Source: Ianthella basta | Taxonomy: Eukaryota > Porifera > Demospongiae > Verongiida > Ianthellidae | Assembly (NCBI GenBank): GCA_964019415.1 | Contig: OZ025868.1 | Location: 1,275,001-1,339,000 of the forward strand | Length of the DNA stretch: 64,000 nucleotides | Reading direction: 5' to 3' | Part shown: one piece after another, positions 35,901-47,346 of the stretch | How the letters are laid out: each line of letters starts with the position of its first letter | Position numbering within the stretch: position 1 is the stretch's first letter | Notes under the pieces: generated by a model | The model's input: only the letters and a program-made list of their open reading frames with translations | Databases searched by the model: none | Told to the model about the DNA's origin: nothing | Translations under genes and position numbers: made by a program

Positions 35901-38335
35901 CTGAACTGACCTCCACTGACATCCCAGTGTGCTGTGGAGGTGTACAGCTCAACTTGACCAACCCAGATAACCCAATAGATGTCACAGTCCTTGTTGATGG
36001 CACCCTCCACCCTGCCAACCAGGTTGTGAGGGACAGAGACTTCCTCTACATCATGGGACTGCAGGCTGGCACAGAGTACTCACTCAGAATTGCTCTGTCC
36101 AATGCGTTTGGAACAGTGTGGTTCATCACTACAGTCAGACCTCTCCTTGGTGAGCTGGTATAAGACACATTTTACCCTTGGACCTGCGTACGTATGTCCT
36201 TCATTCTCCACAAGCTGCCTCCCCCCTCCCTGTTCCCAAGGCCACCCATCTCGCTCACTCTCCTTCCTTCCTCCCCCTCAGGCCGTCCCTCCACCCCACA
36301 AGTGACCCTCACCCCCACTGCTGGTAGTCTGAGGGTCCAACTGACTACCATGTACCCCGGTACCAGGGAGAGCACCCTCCAGTACTCCATCTCAACGTCA
36401 ACATCACCTCGCAGCAGACGGCAGACAGGACAGCAGACCCTCCCTGTTACCAACCTGACCACTCCCGTCAGTGGTAGTGAGGAGGTAGCCCTTGGTCCAG
36501 GGACCTACTCTGTCACTGTCACTGTCACTAACCAACATGGTGACACCATGTCTGTACCTCAGGAGGTCACTGTACCAGGTAATTGATTGTCGCTGATCAG
36601 AATCACTCCTCACTGCTTGTGGCGTTGAAATGATACTGTTTGATGCATCCCTATTGCTCTCAATTCATGCATCCATATAGCTATTATTTGATGTTGTGTT
36701 CTTGCTTAGGGTAACATGTTTGTTGTTTGGCACATGTCTGTACATCATAGCTAGTTGTGTGTCATTTTTGAGGCTTTGGTTTCATGATTGACCTCGTGAC
36801 TGCCTAACTGGCTGAACTGAGAGGCCCTTCAAGTATAGTTGTTATTGCTTGTTTAGTCACGGTTGGTGGGTTGACTAATGTGGTGAAACCCTCTGTGTGT
36901 TCCATGGTGCATGCTCTCTTGTTGCCATGGCAACTGGGTGCTTTGTTTTGTACACAATATACCTTCACATTAGTGTGCTGTTTAATAGTGGCACTTGTTG
37001 AATGTGTTGTTCCATATTTGGCATGTGTTACTTAGTCACACGAGTACGTTTTCTCTTCACCTACAGTGTCTTGTTTGGGAAGCACTGACCTCCTCCCAGC
37101 TGTGATAGCACTCAGTGCTTTTTCAGTCATTGTCACTCTTCTTCTTGCTGTGTCCATTTCCACTACCATCTTCGTTTGCTTAAGTGAGTGACTGCAAAGA
37201 GCTTACTGTGTACTATTTTATATAACTTACATGCATACTACATTGAATGGTTATTAGGAAATGTCCATATACTGTACATGTGAGATCTAGATGCACTGTT
37301 GTGATCAGTTTTGGACTAATCATGTCATCATGCGAATATTTGCTAGCTGGTACACTTAAGTCACAGACTGTGAAGGTACGTAGTCTAAGGGTCTATGTGA
37401 TGGCACCAATATTGTTGGAATGGATCACAAGATATACAGTACTGTATGCATGAAATAGACATAAAAGTGTTTGCATGTGGGACTCATTTCTATGAATTTC
37501 ATGGATCAGTGAGCATTAGGTAATATTGCAAATACATACATAGCCTATTGTCTAACTTGTTAAACACAAGTTTGGGAGGATTTTGCCAAGAATGCTTCTT
37601 AGTTCTGTTCCCAGTACAGATCCCTTCCAGTGGGGGAGGGAAGGAAGGGATTGGGAAACAAAAAGGAATAATGTAAAGGTGTCTTCCCTTGGGCCAAGGC
37701 TGATTGTGAAAGTGTTGTTGTTGAGTGTAGGGTCCTTGTACAGTAGTGTGACTGCTAGCCATGATCAAATGCATGCAGTAGATGGGTTGGGAGCATGCAT
37801 TTCTGAGCTGTTATATAGCAATAGTCTTGTACAGTGCCAGTAGTGAAGTTTGTCATATAGTGACATTTGATACCTAGTGCACAGAAGGAGTCATTAATTT
37901 GATAAATCTTCACCAAGGTGAGCATGAAAATCTTGAGGCAAGAGACATTCACAATGCAATACATATTCCCCGCAGACATTAGTATGCATATACAGGTGCA
38001 CATGGTACACCTAATAGCTAATTGATTCTTTGTAGTATGTATAGCTGGTGGTTATGAGTCACATTCTGCATTCACTTCATGTACAATGAAGACTCTTTTG
38101 ATGTTTGGTTAATGTAGGAAGTCAAAGGTTGTCTGCAACCCCAAAGGATGTGAAAGGTCCCAACTCCTATTATGATGAAGTGGAAATGGGACCACAACGC
38201 GTTCCAAAATCCCATTCAAAGTCCACATCCGAGCCTCAGTATGAGGTATGTGAAGGGGGTGTGACCAGCACAGATGTTGCAATGAAGGAGAACCCTGCTT
38301 ATCAGTCAGTGGACATGGCAGCTGCAAAGTCATGA
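32943..38335 (+). CDS. Receptor C: 3 Ig + 4 FN3 type I membrane receptor with a tyrosine-rich tail
   Basis: Eleven exons: 32943-33000 (signal peptide, LTSLHLLLLVGCC), 33423-33764 Ig1, 33855-34121 Ig2, 34317-34595 Ig3, 34898-35221 FN3-1, 35381-35484 and 35617-35791 FN3-2, 35874-36149 FN3-3, 36282-36578 FN3-4, 37067-37183 membrane, 38118-38335 tail. The total is 2,457 nt (818 residues) with consistent phases and GT-AG sites throughout. Ig1 and Ig3 have cysteine pairs; Ig2 keeps only DDSGVYRV and the tryptophan. The membrane exon (LLPAVIALSAFSVIVTLLLA on) is unrelated to that of A. The tail carries SYYDEVEM (ITIM-like), PQYEV and ENPAYQSV (NPxY, PTB-binding type). Ectodomain exons and several introns are nearly identical to A, showing recent duplication or gene conversion. 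Likely a surface recognition receptor; the ligand is unknown. Confidence 0.92.
36579..37066 (+). other. Intron 9 of receptor C
   Basis: Homology to receptor A stops at the exon 9 donor; this intron has no counterpart in A. It marks the switch point from shared ectodomain to private membrane and tail exons. Nothing else is recognised. Confidence 0.6.
37184..38117 (+). other. Intron 10 of receptor C
   Basis: A 934-bp intron between membrane and tail exons. No exon or element is recognised. Confidence 0.6.
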
Positions 38336-38469
38336 ACTCTGTCATATGGCTATATGTTAGCCACTAATCTGTGTGAACTGCTCTTGAGTGTGCAGTTATT
38401 AGCTACGTGTGTCTCAGTGCTAGCTATAATGTTTGTAGTTAAACTGTAAATATGTGTACTGTGTGTGAG

Positions 38470-38473
38470 TGTG

Positions 38474-38565
<92 letters not shown>
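38470..38565. repeat. (GT)n microsatellite in the 3' flank of receptor C
   Basis: About 90 bp of near-pure GT, 135 bp after the stop codon, before the retrotransposon. Confidence 0.97.
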
Positions 38566-38566
<1 letters not shown>

Positions 38567-38859
38567 TGCTTCCAGTGTCAATTGTAATCAATCATTATGT
38601 AACTTCTAACAAAGATTAAGCCTTAAATACATGTGTTCAATCAAGACACGTGTTCTCAAGTGAGGTCCGCCCACCCATTTCTGTGGTACGTATACAGTAT
38701 ACATATGCACAAGTCACAGCACAGTGAGCTTTCTAGTGATGCTAAGTTTGCTCAACAACAACCAGCTCAACACAGCGATATCTTCCATCAAAATGTCCAA
38801 CACATTTCCAAAGGTAATCAATCACATTCTGATCCACCATATCATCCACATCTGAAACC

Positions 38860-41729
38860 AGCTTTGAAGCTTCCTCTGTGTAATGCAATAGATGATTGGG
38901 CTAATGCTGATCATTACATCAGAGTCCATGTTGTTCCACTAGTTGTTGCCACCAATGATCTTTCTCAGAAAGCCATTCTCTTAGTGGAGAAAACCTATGA
39001 CTATTTCGCTCAGCGCTTTGGTACCATCAATCGTAGCCAACATCGATCTAGACGGAGACTAGGGAGGTTTACCAGAGCTATGACTCGGGTGAGAGATCAG
39101 AAGAATGAGGTGAGAAAAAAGTACAGGGCAGCACTTAGAAGCAACCAGCCAAAAGAAACCATTGTCCAACTGGCTAGTTCTTACCATCGCTTGGTTAGGG
39201 AGCATAACAGAATCAGGAGACAGAAAGAATTACTTGACATGCAGTCCAGAATGCAGAAAGATAGAAACCGTTGTGCAGCAAACATGTGGAAGTTTGCAGG
39301 TGAGCTGTTGGATGATGACACCCACACTGGGACGCCTCCATTTTTCTCTGAAGCAGAAGCCACTTCCTTTTTCAGGGACACCTACTGCAGCCAATGTCAA
39401 CAATCATTTCAGACACCGAGCTGGATGGTACCTCGTGAGTTACCGATTAACCCTTTTGACACTGGTAACATTTCCATCAGTGAGATCACCTCTCAACTAA
39501 AGAGATCCAGGAATGGTTCCGCTCCCTGTCCGTAAGATCAGATATCGTATAAGTTATTGAAGAAGTGTCCATCTATTGTCGAAGCCTGAACATTTTCAAT
39601 CATTGCCTGTATCGTTCATCAGTCCCATCCTCTTGGAAGGCTGCTGTTGTGATCCTGCTGGGGAAGCCAGCCGCCAAGAAAGACTCACATAACCCCGGCA
39701 ATTTCAGACCAATTGCTCTTCCTGCATTGGCAAGTTGTTCACAGCCATACTTAAGAACAGACTACTGTTGTATGTTGCAGAAAATGGCTACTTGAATACC
39801 ACCATTCAGAAGACTTTCATTAACTCAGTGCCAGGTTGCCTTGAACATCAGGTGAAGCTATCTTGTGCATTACAAGAGGCAAGGCTTCAGCAAAAGAGCA
39901 TCGTAGTGTGTTGGCTAGACTTAGCCAATGCTTTTGGTAGTGTCGAACACGATCTTATCCTCCTAACTCTTGAGCACTACCATTTTGAGCCATCTTTCAT
40001 TCGCCTGGTCGGAGAGTTCTATCGAGGTTTGTCTGTTGTGGTGACAACCAGGAACTGGACCACAGACACCATCCCTTTGAACGTTGGTATTTTTCAAGGT
40101 GATCCAATGTCAGTCATCATTTTCAATCTGGCTCCCAACCTTTTCGTTGAACTGATCACTGAGAATTATCATCACTTAGGTTATCAGTTCACTGGCTCTG
40201 CTTATGCTTTGTCCTTACTTCAGTACGCCGACGATAGCTGTTTGATGTCCAACTCGCTTGAGAACTGTCAGCTATTGTGTAACGTTGCTCAAATATGGCT
40301 GGAGTGGACTCACATGAGAGCTAAGGTACCGAAGTGTCGTGTCCTTGCAATCAGGCGAGGGAAGATCATTAGCTAGTGATCCACAACTAACTCTGAACAA
40401 TCTCCCTATCCCTCCGGTGGCTGATGAGCCAATCAAGTTTTTGGGCATGCCATTATCAAGCACTTTTGATGACAACCATCATAAGCAGCACCTAGTTTGT
40501 AAGTTGGAATCCCTCATGACCAAGGTAGATCGATCTTTCCTCTCACGGAAGCAGAAGCTCAAGGTCTTCTCTCTTGGAGTCTGTCCCCGGCTAGCGTGGG
40601 ATCTAATGGTAATTCAAATACCTATCACTTGGATTGAGCGTCAACTCGATCCACTTGCCACCTCGTACCTCAAGAGATGGTCAGGTCTAGCAAGATGTGC
40701 GAACACTTCCCTCCTATACCTGTCACAGTCACATGGCAGCTTGCATCTTCCATCATTATCGACCACTTTCAAGAAATTACATGTTTCGCGTATGGCACAG
40801 CTGCTAGTCTCCAGGGATGGCTGTGTTAGGTTTGTTGCTATTAGACTGTTACAGCAAGAAGGTGACACTTCCGGTAGGGCTTTCCTGCCTGCTTCTGTGG
40901 TGAATAGCATCATGGTTACTTGCGGATGTATCTCAAGAAGAAACTCAAGGGGCTATCCACCAGCAGCGTATCAGAAAGTGATGAATCTAATCGGCTACAA
41001 CATCTCCAATCTCTCCAAGTCCAAGGAGAATGCTTCAGGCTGGAAGTGGATACATTTGACATTTGGTCCACTGCAGTCAATTCTGTCCGTGATGCCATTA
41101 TGAAGTTCTCCTTAAATGCACTTCTGGATACTTTACCTCATAGACATAATCCGTCCAAATGGGGTAAGTCGCAGACGTCAGCATTCCCTTTGTGCTCTGA
41201 AAATCAATCGCTGATTCATGTCCTTAACAGTTGTAGTGTTGCCCTTCAGCAGAGGCATTTTGATCAACGACACGACGCAGTATTGAAGATCATAGTTGAC
41301 TTCATTCGTTCACACATGCCCCACGGCTTTTGCGTTACAGCTGATCTACCTTCTGAGGAATACATCAGACCTCAGTTTCTGGTATCAGACCTTCGGCCTG
41401 ACATCATCATGTGATCTACAGCTTCTCACAAAGCCTACTTGCTTGAACTAACAGTCTGCTTTGACACTAACTTCTCAGCAGCAGCTCAGCGAAAGACCAC
41501 CAAGTACTTTGAGCTAGTGGACGTGATCACATCCACTACACCCTACAAGTGCAGTCTGTACACACTGCAAGTTGGCTCATGGGGGATCATTGATCAGGAT
41601 AGCTTCAACCCCATTCGATCAGTTCTACAGTGCAAACACAAAGATTTCAACAGCCTCCTACTATCGCTATCCATAACTGCCATGACAGAGTCTTTCAAGG
41701 TCTGGTCAAGACGTAACTGCTGTGACTAG
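38860..41729 (+). mobile_element. Decayed non-LTR retrotransposon with restriction-like endonuclease (R2/NeSL-like group)
   Basis: Pieces in order: a pre-RT region (38.86-39.53 kb); an in-frame stop just after NGSAPCP; RT motifs NFRPIAL, VVCWLDLANAFGSVEHDLI, FQGDPMSV and QYADDSCL; thumb region (YLKRWSGLARCANTSLLYL); a zinc-finger remnant (FPLCSENQSLIHVLNSC, first Cys lost); and a nuclease-type DLRPDIIM with LLELTVCFD. It is split over several frames by stops or shifts near 39533, 39790, 40375, 40910 and 41414, so it is not functional. The 5' end is missing or unrecognisable. It lies between receptor C and the relic tail exon. Confidence 0.85.
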
Positions 41730-42070
41730 TTTAGTTCTGTAGCTGTGACTACATAGTCTACTTCTGTAGCCATGACTAGGTTAGGACTGTAGATGTTATA
41801 AACTCTGAGTCTACACATGCATGCATCTTAGAGTCAAGTCAGTTTTTCCATGTGCCATGGCATCGACAATCATGTAGACATGTCTATGTGATTCCTTTGG
41901 TATTGTACTCTTGTTGAGTAATAATCAAAGTGCAAATGAAAAAATGTGTGTGTGTGTGCGTGCATGCGTGCGTGCATGTGTGTGTGTGTGTGTGCGCGCA
42001 TGCAGTAATTGCCTCTTATGTACAGTATGTACATATGGAGTACTTAGTCACAATTAATAATGTCTCCCCA
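41730..42070. other. Spacer after the retrotransposon
   Basis: It contains a short imperfect repeat (TCTGTAGC(C/T)(A/G)TGACTA three times near 41735-41790) and a GT/GC tract at 41945-42002. No gene is visible. Confidence 0.5.
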
Positions 42071-42071
42071 T

Positions 42072-42744
42072 GTTATAGCTATACTTTCTATTATAAGAAT
42101 GAGAATATTGTGTCCTCCAGAGTTTACTGTCCCAAATTGGAATGAAACAAGGTTTGCTACATGAGATGAGTCCTTTACATTTGACTGCACTCCCATTGGT
42201 GGCAATCCAGCAGTGTACAGTTACACATTCTGCATTGAGTGTAGATTAGACATGCATGTGTGCACACATGTGAAAGTATCTATTATTCTGGATCACCATC
42301 AGCAATAGTCACACCATCACACCATCATGCTATAGTAACCGGATGTCACATATGGCTAATTATGTGGAGCCATACACAGTTCACAATGTCTGCAGTTTCA
42401 TTAGCTACTAACTTCAAGTCTTGATCTGATCCTTGCAGTCAAAATTCATGTAGCTACTTATTTCACTACATGTAAGGCACCTGCATGTTGAGCTAGCTAT
42501 TGGCAATCTCTTGTATTATAGGAATACGAAGTTGTCTTCAATGTTGAAGGACACCAAAGGTCCTATCTCTCATTACAATGAAATGGAAATGGGAACTGAG
42601 TCTCATAACCTTCCAAAATCCCATTCCAAATCCACAACTGAGGCTCAGTATGAAGTGTGTGGAGGGGGTGTGACCAGCACTGATCTTACAATGGAGGAGA
42701 ACCCTGCTTATCAGTCAGTGGATGTAGCAGCAGCAAAGCCATAA
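42072..42744 (+). pseudogene. Relic of a third receptor: Ig pieces and a C-type tail exon
   Basis: Two Ig scraps appear: YSYTFYYKNENIVSS at 42072-42119 and SFTFDCTPIGGNPAVYSYTF at about 42172-42231. They look like two halves of one domain in swapped order. The tail exon 42522-42744 matches the tail of receptor C (SHYNEMEM, AQYEV, ENPAYQSVD, stop). Compared with C it lacks one base before TTGTCT, so splicing from the C membrane exon would shift frame and hit a stop. The first motif has become YNEM (YxxM, PI3K-type). The membrane exon was not found. Confidence 0.75.
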
Positions 42745-43550
42745 ACCAGTTTGTCAGTTGTGTATCTACACTATTATAGCTAGCTATGTGTGTCTATGGC
42801 TGTGTTGTGTGCTCTGGTCTGTGTGTATCTCAGACTTGGCATGTGTTTGAGTTCCTGAGTTCTCTTAGTTTAGGTACCATTAGCTACTGTAACAGTTGTA
42901 TTATTATTTCACTGTATAACAGCTTATTTCATGTTAATATGCACTGGATATTAACTTTCGCAGTAGCCTTAAGATGCAGTGTGTGCCCACATGCACCTCA
43001 CTGTAGCTAGCTACCATATGTAGCAGTGATGGTCACAGTAAAAGGTAGAGAATTAGAATGACCTAGCTCTCACAAACCCTCAGAATAGATCTTAATGTAA
43101 GGGTGTTATACAAATATGCAAAACACAAGACAACAAGTATTTCGAGTTAAAAAACTCGTGGGGCGCCAGGGCGCCCCTGAACCTCGAACTACTTGCTAGC
43201 AATTTTCCCATGTACGTTCAGTAAATCAGATAGTTGGGGGTACAGTATTGTTGCTGGCCTGAAAGATACATCAAGACACACTAGACCGTTGGGTTTGCAA
43301 AAGTTTCAAGTCTCCAGAGCAGCCAGTCATATCCAGTGAAAGCATCCCTACCAAACTGTCAAATGTTTGCCTACTGCTTTTTTATCAATATGACATTCTA
43401 AATGAGCAATTGTTACTTTGTGCCTGGAGGAGTGTGCTGGCTAAAAGGCTACCCTATGATGACTATATGAGCGAATCATGGCTATAATTATGTGTCATGA
43501 CTCGCTGGTCCTCCATTAGGGGCCTACGGGTCACTAGACTTCTGTTGTAT
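42745..43550. other. Spacer with a GC-rich hairpin
   Basis: At 43130-43197, CAAGTATTTCGAG pairs imperfectly with CTCGAACTACTTG around an inner GGGGCGCC/GGCGCCCC hairpin. Otherwise no features. Confidence 0.5.
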
Positions 43551-43551
43551 T

Positions 43552-43905
43552 TAGGGCTGTACCTCGCAGAAAAACAGTTACGTAAGCTTCCTACCACAAT
43601 AATATTACTTAAACATCTTCTAGAAACACTTTGCGTTCTTTGGATACACGGCGAAATCTAAAGAGAATGGTTTTGAGCCTAGCAAACAGAAAGCGTCGAG
43701 CGCGCGGCCATTTTACAATGTCAGTCAGTGATAATTGGAGCTGTATCTCGCAGAAGAGACGTTCCTTAGGCTTTTTATCAGTATCACTCTATTAACACAT
43801 GTTTATGACCACATTTCGTTCGATTCAAACACGGCGAAACGTCATTAGAGAGGGTTTAAAGCTTTGTAAAGAACGCCGTGAGCGCCGCCATTTGCAAAAT
43901 GACAG
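43552..43905. repeat. Two diverged ~180-bp tandem repeats
   Basis: Each copy starts GGCTGTACCTCGCAGAA or AGCTGTATCTCGCAGAA, carries ACACGGCGAAA, and ends in GCCATTTT/GCCATTTG followed by CAAAATG-like sequence. They abut the left terminus of the palindromic array. Confidence 0.65.
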
Positions 43906-43948
43906 AAATATATACAGTGCAAGTTACAATATACACCACTAATCTAAA

Positions 43949-44112
43949 GTAAATAATATAATATAATATAATATAATATAATATAATATAATATAATATA
44001 ATATAATATAATATAATATAATATAATATAATATAATATAATATAATATAATATAATATAATATAATATAATATAATATAATATAATATAATATAATATA
44101 ATATAATATAAT
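43949..44112. repeat. (ATAAT)n pentanucleotide tract
   Basis: About 32 copies, reverse complement of the ATTAT tracts further on. It separates the 45-bp terminal sequence (with AGTGCAAGTTACAATATACA) from the left arm of unit 0. Confidence 0.98.
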
Positions 44113-45843
44113 TCCCGGGGGGTTAGGCACCCCTCACGAACATGTGATAGGTGTGCCTTTGAAGTATGGGAGATTTTAAGACTTTTAAATGAGGCAGAAT
44201 TTTTAATTAGGTCTTCGTTCTTCTACAAGCAGCCCGCAAAATTCTAATATAAATGTGCATAGCATAACACTTAATGTATGGTGCATTTATATTGATGCAT
44301 AGTGGTATCTTGTATATGAATGCAACTGGGCTCGTTGAAACGTGAAACTTGGTGGACACATCCAAGTGGTCCACCTTCTTATGTTATTAGCGGGATTTCT
44401 TAATTAGTCTCAAAATGGCCGACATATGTGATGTGTATGATGTATTCAACCAGCCCGGCCCGCTCAGTCATGACACTTGGTGGACCTAGCCAGATAATCC
44501 AACTGTTCATGTCATTAGCAGGATTTCTTAATTAGTTGCAAAATGGCCGAGAAAAATGAGGTTCATTGCATATCTTAACGACCCAGCCCTGCTAAGTCAT
44601 GATACTAAGTGGATGAAGTTAGATGACCAATTTCCTCATGTCATTAGCAGTATTGCTTAATTAGTCACAAAATGGAGGCGATGTTTTGAACAATCACATT
44701 TTGACACCAATTTGTAGGCATTTGCCGCTATGCTGGAGCAGAGCAGCACCAACATGTACACTTGCTCACAACTATCCAGCCACAATATCCAGCTACTCAC
44801 CACCACATAGATAAATACAACCGCCATCATCACCACCATAGCGGAAGTTGCAATGAGCACACCAGTATAATATTATGTGCCAGAGTTGCAAGGAAACAGA
44901 CCACCACATCAGGTGCTGCTACCACATACTACTACCACCACCACCACACAGTGCAAGTTACAATATTACAGCCACCACATGCATTCCTAGATGAAAATGA
45001 CCACCACCACCACCACATGGTGCCAGTACAATGCATGCATTCAGTATATGCGCCATTGCTCTAGAAAAAACACCACCACCACCACCACACAGTGCAAGTT
45101 ACAATATCGCAGCCACCACCACCTCTGCCAGTAGAGTATCTGTGCTAGTTGGTCATAGAAAAAGACCACCACCAGTGCAAGTTACAGTAGCCACCACCAC
45201 ATGTGTCAGTAGAGTATCTGCGCTAGCTGGTCATAGAAAAAGACCACCAGTGCAAGTTACAGTAGCCACCACCACATGTGCCAGTAGAATATCTGCGCTA
45301 GTTGGTAATTGAAAAAGACCACCAGTGCAAGTTACAGTGGCTCCGGGCCAGCACATGCAAGTTACAGCTGATCAGAACCTGCACTGCTGCCATTGTAATG
45401 CACGCTGCAGCAAGCAATTGTAACTTGCCTAAGGGCATGCCATTGAATTTCTTCCCATGCACCCTCAATTCAATGGCATGCCCTTAGGCAAGCTTACAAT
45501 TGCTTGCTGCAGCGTGCATTACAATGGCAGCAGTGCAGGTTCTGATCAGCTGTAACTTGCATGTGCTGGCCCGGAGCCACTGTAACTTGCACTGGTGGTC
45601 TTTTTCAATTACCAACTAGCGCAGATATTCTACTGGCACATGTGGTGGTGGCTACTGTAACTTGCACTGGTGGTCTTTTTCTATGACCAGCTAGCGCAGA
45701 TACTCTACTGACACATGTGGTGGTGGCTACTGTAACTTGCACTGGTGGTGGTCTTTTTCTATGACCAACTAGCACAGATACTCTACTGGCAGAGGTGGTG
45801 GTGGCTGCGATATTGTAACTTGCACTGTGTGGTGGTGGTGGTG
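44113..45843. repeat. Palindromic unit 0, inverted relative to all others
   Basis: The full arm is on the left (44113-45446), the centre at about 45458 has the loop in reverse orientation (TTTCTTCCCATGCACCCTC), and the short arm is on the right to 45843. A (TA)n stretch at 45844-45866 joins it to unit 1. Confidence 0.9.
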
Positions 45844-45866
45844 GTATATATATATATATATATATA

Positions 45867-47346
45867 AAAAGACCACCAGCGCAAGTTACAGCTGGTCAGA
45901 ACCTGCACCGCCACCATTGGAGTGCACGCTGCAGCAAGCAAATGTAAGCTTACCTAAGGGCATGCCATTGAATTGAGGGTGCGTGGGAAGAAATTCAATG
46001 GCATGCCCTTAGGCAAGTTACATTTGCTTGCTGCAGCGTGCACTCCAATGGTGGCGGTGCAGGTTCTGACCAGCTGTAACTTGCGCTGGTGGTCTTTTTC
46101 TTCAGCCATTGAGCGCATTTACTTTCTGGCACATGTGGTGGTGCGAATGGTGCTGGTGCCACTGTAACTTGCACTGGTGGTCTTTTTCTATGACCAACTA
46201 GTGCAGATACTCTACTGGCACATGTGGTGGTGGCTACTGTAACTTGCACTGGTGGTCTTTTTCTCTATGACCAACTAGCACAGATACTTTACTGGCACAG
46301 GTGGTGGTGGCTGCGATATTGTAACTTGCACTGTGTAGTGGTGGTGGTGGTGTTTTTTCTAGAGCAATGGCACATATACTGAATGCATCCATTGTACTGG
46401 CACCATGTGGTGGTGGTGGTGGTCATTTTCATTTAGGAATGCATTTGGTGGCCGTAATATTGTAACTTGCACTGTGTGGTGGTGGTAGTAGTAGTATATA
46501 GTAGCAGCGCCTGATGTGGTGGTCTGTTTTCTTGCAGCTCTAGCACATAATATTATACTGGTGTGCTCATTGCAACTTCCACTGTGGTGGTGGTGATGGC
46601 GGTTGTATTTATCTATGTGGTGGTGTAGTAGCTGGATATTGTGGCTGGATAGTTGTGAGCAAGTGTACATGTTGGTGCTGCTCTGCTCCAGCATAGCGGC
46701 AAATGCCTAAAAATTGGTGTCAAAATGTGATTGTTCAAAACATCGCCTCCATTTTGTGACTAATTAAGCAATACTGCTAATGACATGAGGAAATTGGTCA
46801 TCTAACTTCATCCACTTAGTATCATGACTTAGCAGGGCTGGGTTGGTAAGATATACATTGAACCTCATTTTTCTCGGCCATTTTGCCACTAATTAAGAAA
46901 TCCTGCTAATGACATGAACAGTTGCATTATCTGGCTAGGTCCATCAAGTGTCATGACTGAGCGGGCCGGACTGGTTGAATACATCATACACATCACATAT
47001 GTCGGCCATTTTGAGACTAATTAAGAAATCCCGCTAATAACATAGGAAGGTGGACCACTTGGATCTGTCCACCAAGTTTCACATCTCAACGAGCCAAGTT
47101 GCATTAATATACAAGATACCACTATGCATCAATATAAATGCACCATACATTAAGTGTTATGCTATGCACATTTATATTAGGATTTGGCGGGCTGCTTGTA
47201 GAAGAACGAAGACCTAATTAAAAATTCTGCCTCATTTAAAAGTCTTAAAATCTCCCATACTTCAAAGGCACACCTATCACATGTTCGTGAGGGGTGCCTA
47301 ACCCCCGGGAATTATATTATATTATATTATATTATATTATATTATA
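45867..47346. repeat. Palindromic unit 1
   Basis: Left arm ~105 bp, centre near 45980, complete right arm, ATTAT tract 47311-47346. Confidence 0.93.

Noticed and set aside
42522..42744. Alternative last exon of receptor C
   Set aside because: Joining the C membrane exon (phase 1) to this acceptor shifts the frame and meets a stop within nine codons; relic is the better reading.
44113..44140. Telomere-like TTAGGC in the unit ends
   Set aside because: The hexamer occurs once per unit within GGGGTTAGGCACC and is not tandemly repeated.
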